Assembly: GCA_045399315.1 (NCBI GenBank)
Contig: DAYVGO010000044.1
Coordinates: forward strand, 1 to 15,775
Direction: 5' to 3'
Length of the DNA stretch: 15,775 bases
Source: Arsenophonus sp045399315
GTDB lineage: Bacteria > Pseudomonadota > Gammaproteobacteria > Enterobacterales > Enterobacteriaceae
The notes beneath the pieces are model-generated. The model was not told the DNA's origin. It ran no database searches and saw only the letters and a program-made list of their open reading frames with translations. The position numbers and the translations under genes were made by a program. Positions 15,633 through 15,775 of this stretch are shown piece by piece; the first letter of the stretch is position 1; each line of letters begins with the position of its first letter.

Positions 15633-15775
15633 GAAGTCTACTTTGCAAAGAAAACACGGGGAGTCTGGCGTAACGTCAAATATATCGGCCATTATTTAAA
15701 ATGTCCCCTGTCGCGGCAGCGAAACTACACCACTATAGCGGGGGAGAGTGTTGTCAGCCACTACTACGACCACAG
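15633..15775 (+). mobile_element. IS91-like transposase fragment, runs off window
   Basis: From 15636 the plus strand reads VYFAKKTRGVWRNVKYIGHYLKCPLSRQRNYTTIAGESVVSHYYDH to the window end. The pattern VYFAKKT----VKY-G-YLK-P---R--Y-GG-VV-HYYDH is that of IS91/IS801-type Y2 rolling-circle transposases. Only a piece of the C-terminal half is visible, preceded by a stop at 15630-15632. Whether the element continues intact to the right cannot be judged here. Confidence 0.65.

Noticed and set aside
1..15775. CRISPR array, tRNA or rRNA genes
   Set aside because: No regularly spaced repeats, cloverleaf-like sequence ending in a T-loop pattern, or conserved rRNA segments were seen.

Overview
This window looks like AT-rich, heavily decayed accessory DNA from a gammaproteobacterium related to insect-associated Enterobacterales such as Arsenophonus, Sodalis or Hamiltonella. 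The genus is an inference. It rests on the mix of contractile-tail prophage genes, an invasin-type inverse autotransporter, F-like conjugation genes, an EsaI/YspI-like luxI-luxR pair and several IS types, most of them broken by frameshifts and stops. No rRNA, tRNA or CRISPR array was seen.

Layout. (1) 1-2864, plus strand: decayed prophage tail and baseplate block with the end of a tape measure protein, an intact Pam3 gp18-like plug protein, a frameshifted baseplate protein, a Gp138-like spike riddled with stops, and a broken baseplate wedge protein. (2) 2851-4665, minus: inverse autotransporter/invasin pseudogene. (3) 4686-5564, plus: a ProQ/FinO-family gene with an in-frame stop, a WGR-like gene with an in-frame stop, and a small frameshifted gene. 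(4) 5660-6340: an intact, apparently exported ClpP-like serine protease. (5) 6337-7608: a VirB1/gene X-type lytic transglycosylase pseudogene (minus), an AT-rich intergenic stretch with an F-like nic motif and inverted repeats (candidate oriT), and a TraM-like gene (plus). (6) 7657-9700, minus: a frameshifted Hsp20 gene, unresolved remnants and an ISAs1-family transposase pseudogene. (7) 9736-10567: an unidentified broken gene, a cold-shock protein gene and a small GTG-start gene, the last two convergent over a hairpin. (8) 11143-12452: a nearly complete luxI convergent with a luxR pseudogene. (9) 12496-15073, minus: the C-terminal helicase half of F-type TraI, broken many times. (10) 15074-15775: an IS630-family fragment and the start of an IS91-like fragment running off the window.

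How it fits together. FinO-like protein, gene X-type transglycosylase, oriT-like site, TraM-like protein and TraI are the ends and processing module of an F-type conjugative plasmid, here rearranged and no longer self-transmissible because TraI is broken. Genes with intact frames (ClpP-like, TraM-like, cold-shock, the 80-residue protein, the gp18-like plug, most of luxI) stand out against this decay. Some frameshifts lie in homopolymer runs and could be sequencing errors, but the many separate in-frame stops in the spike, TraI, ProQ/FinO, WGR and LuxR genes point to true pseudogenes.
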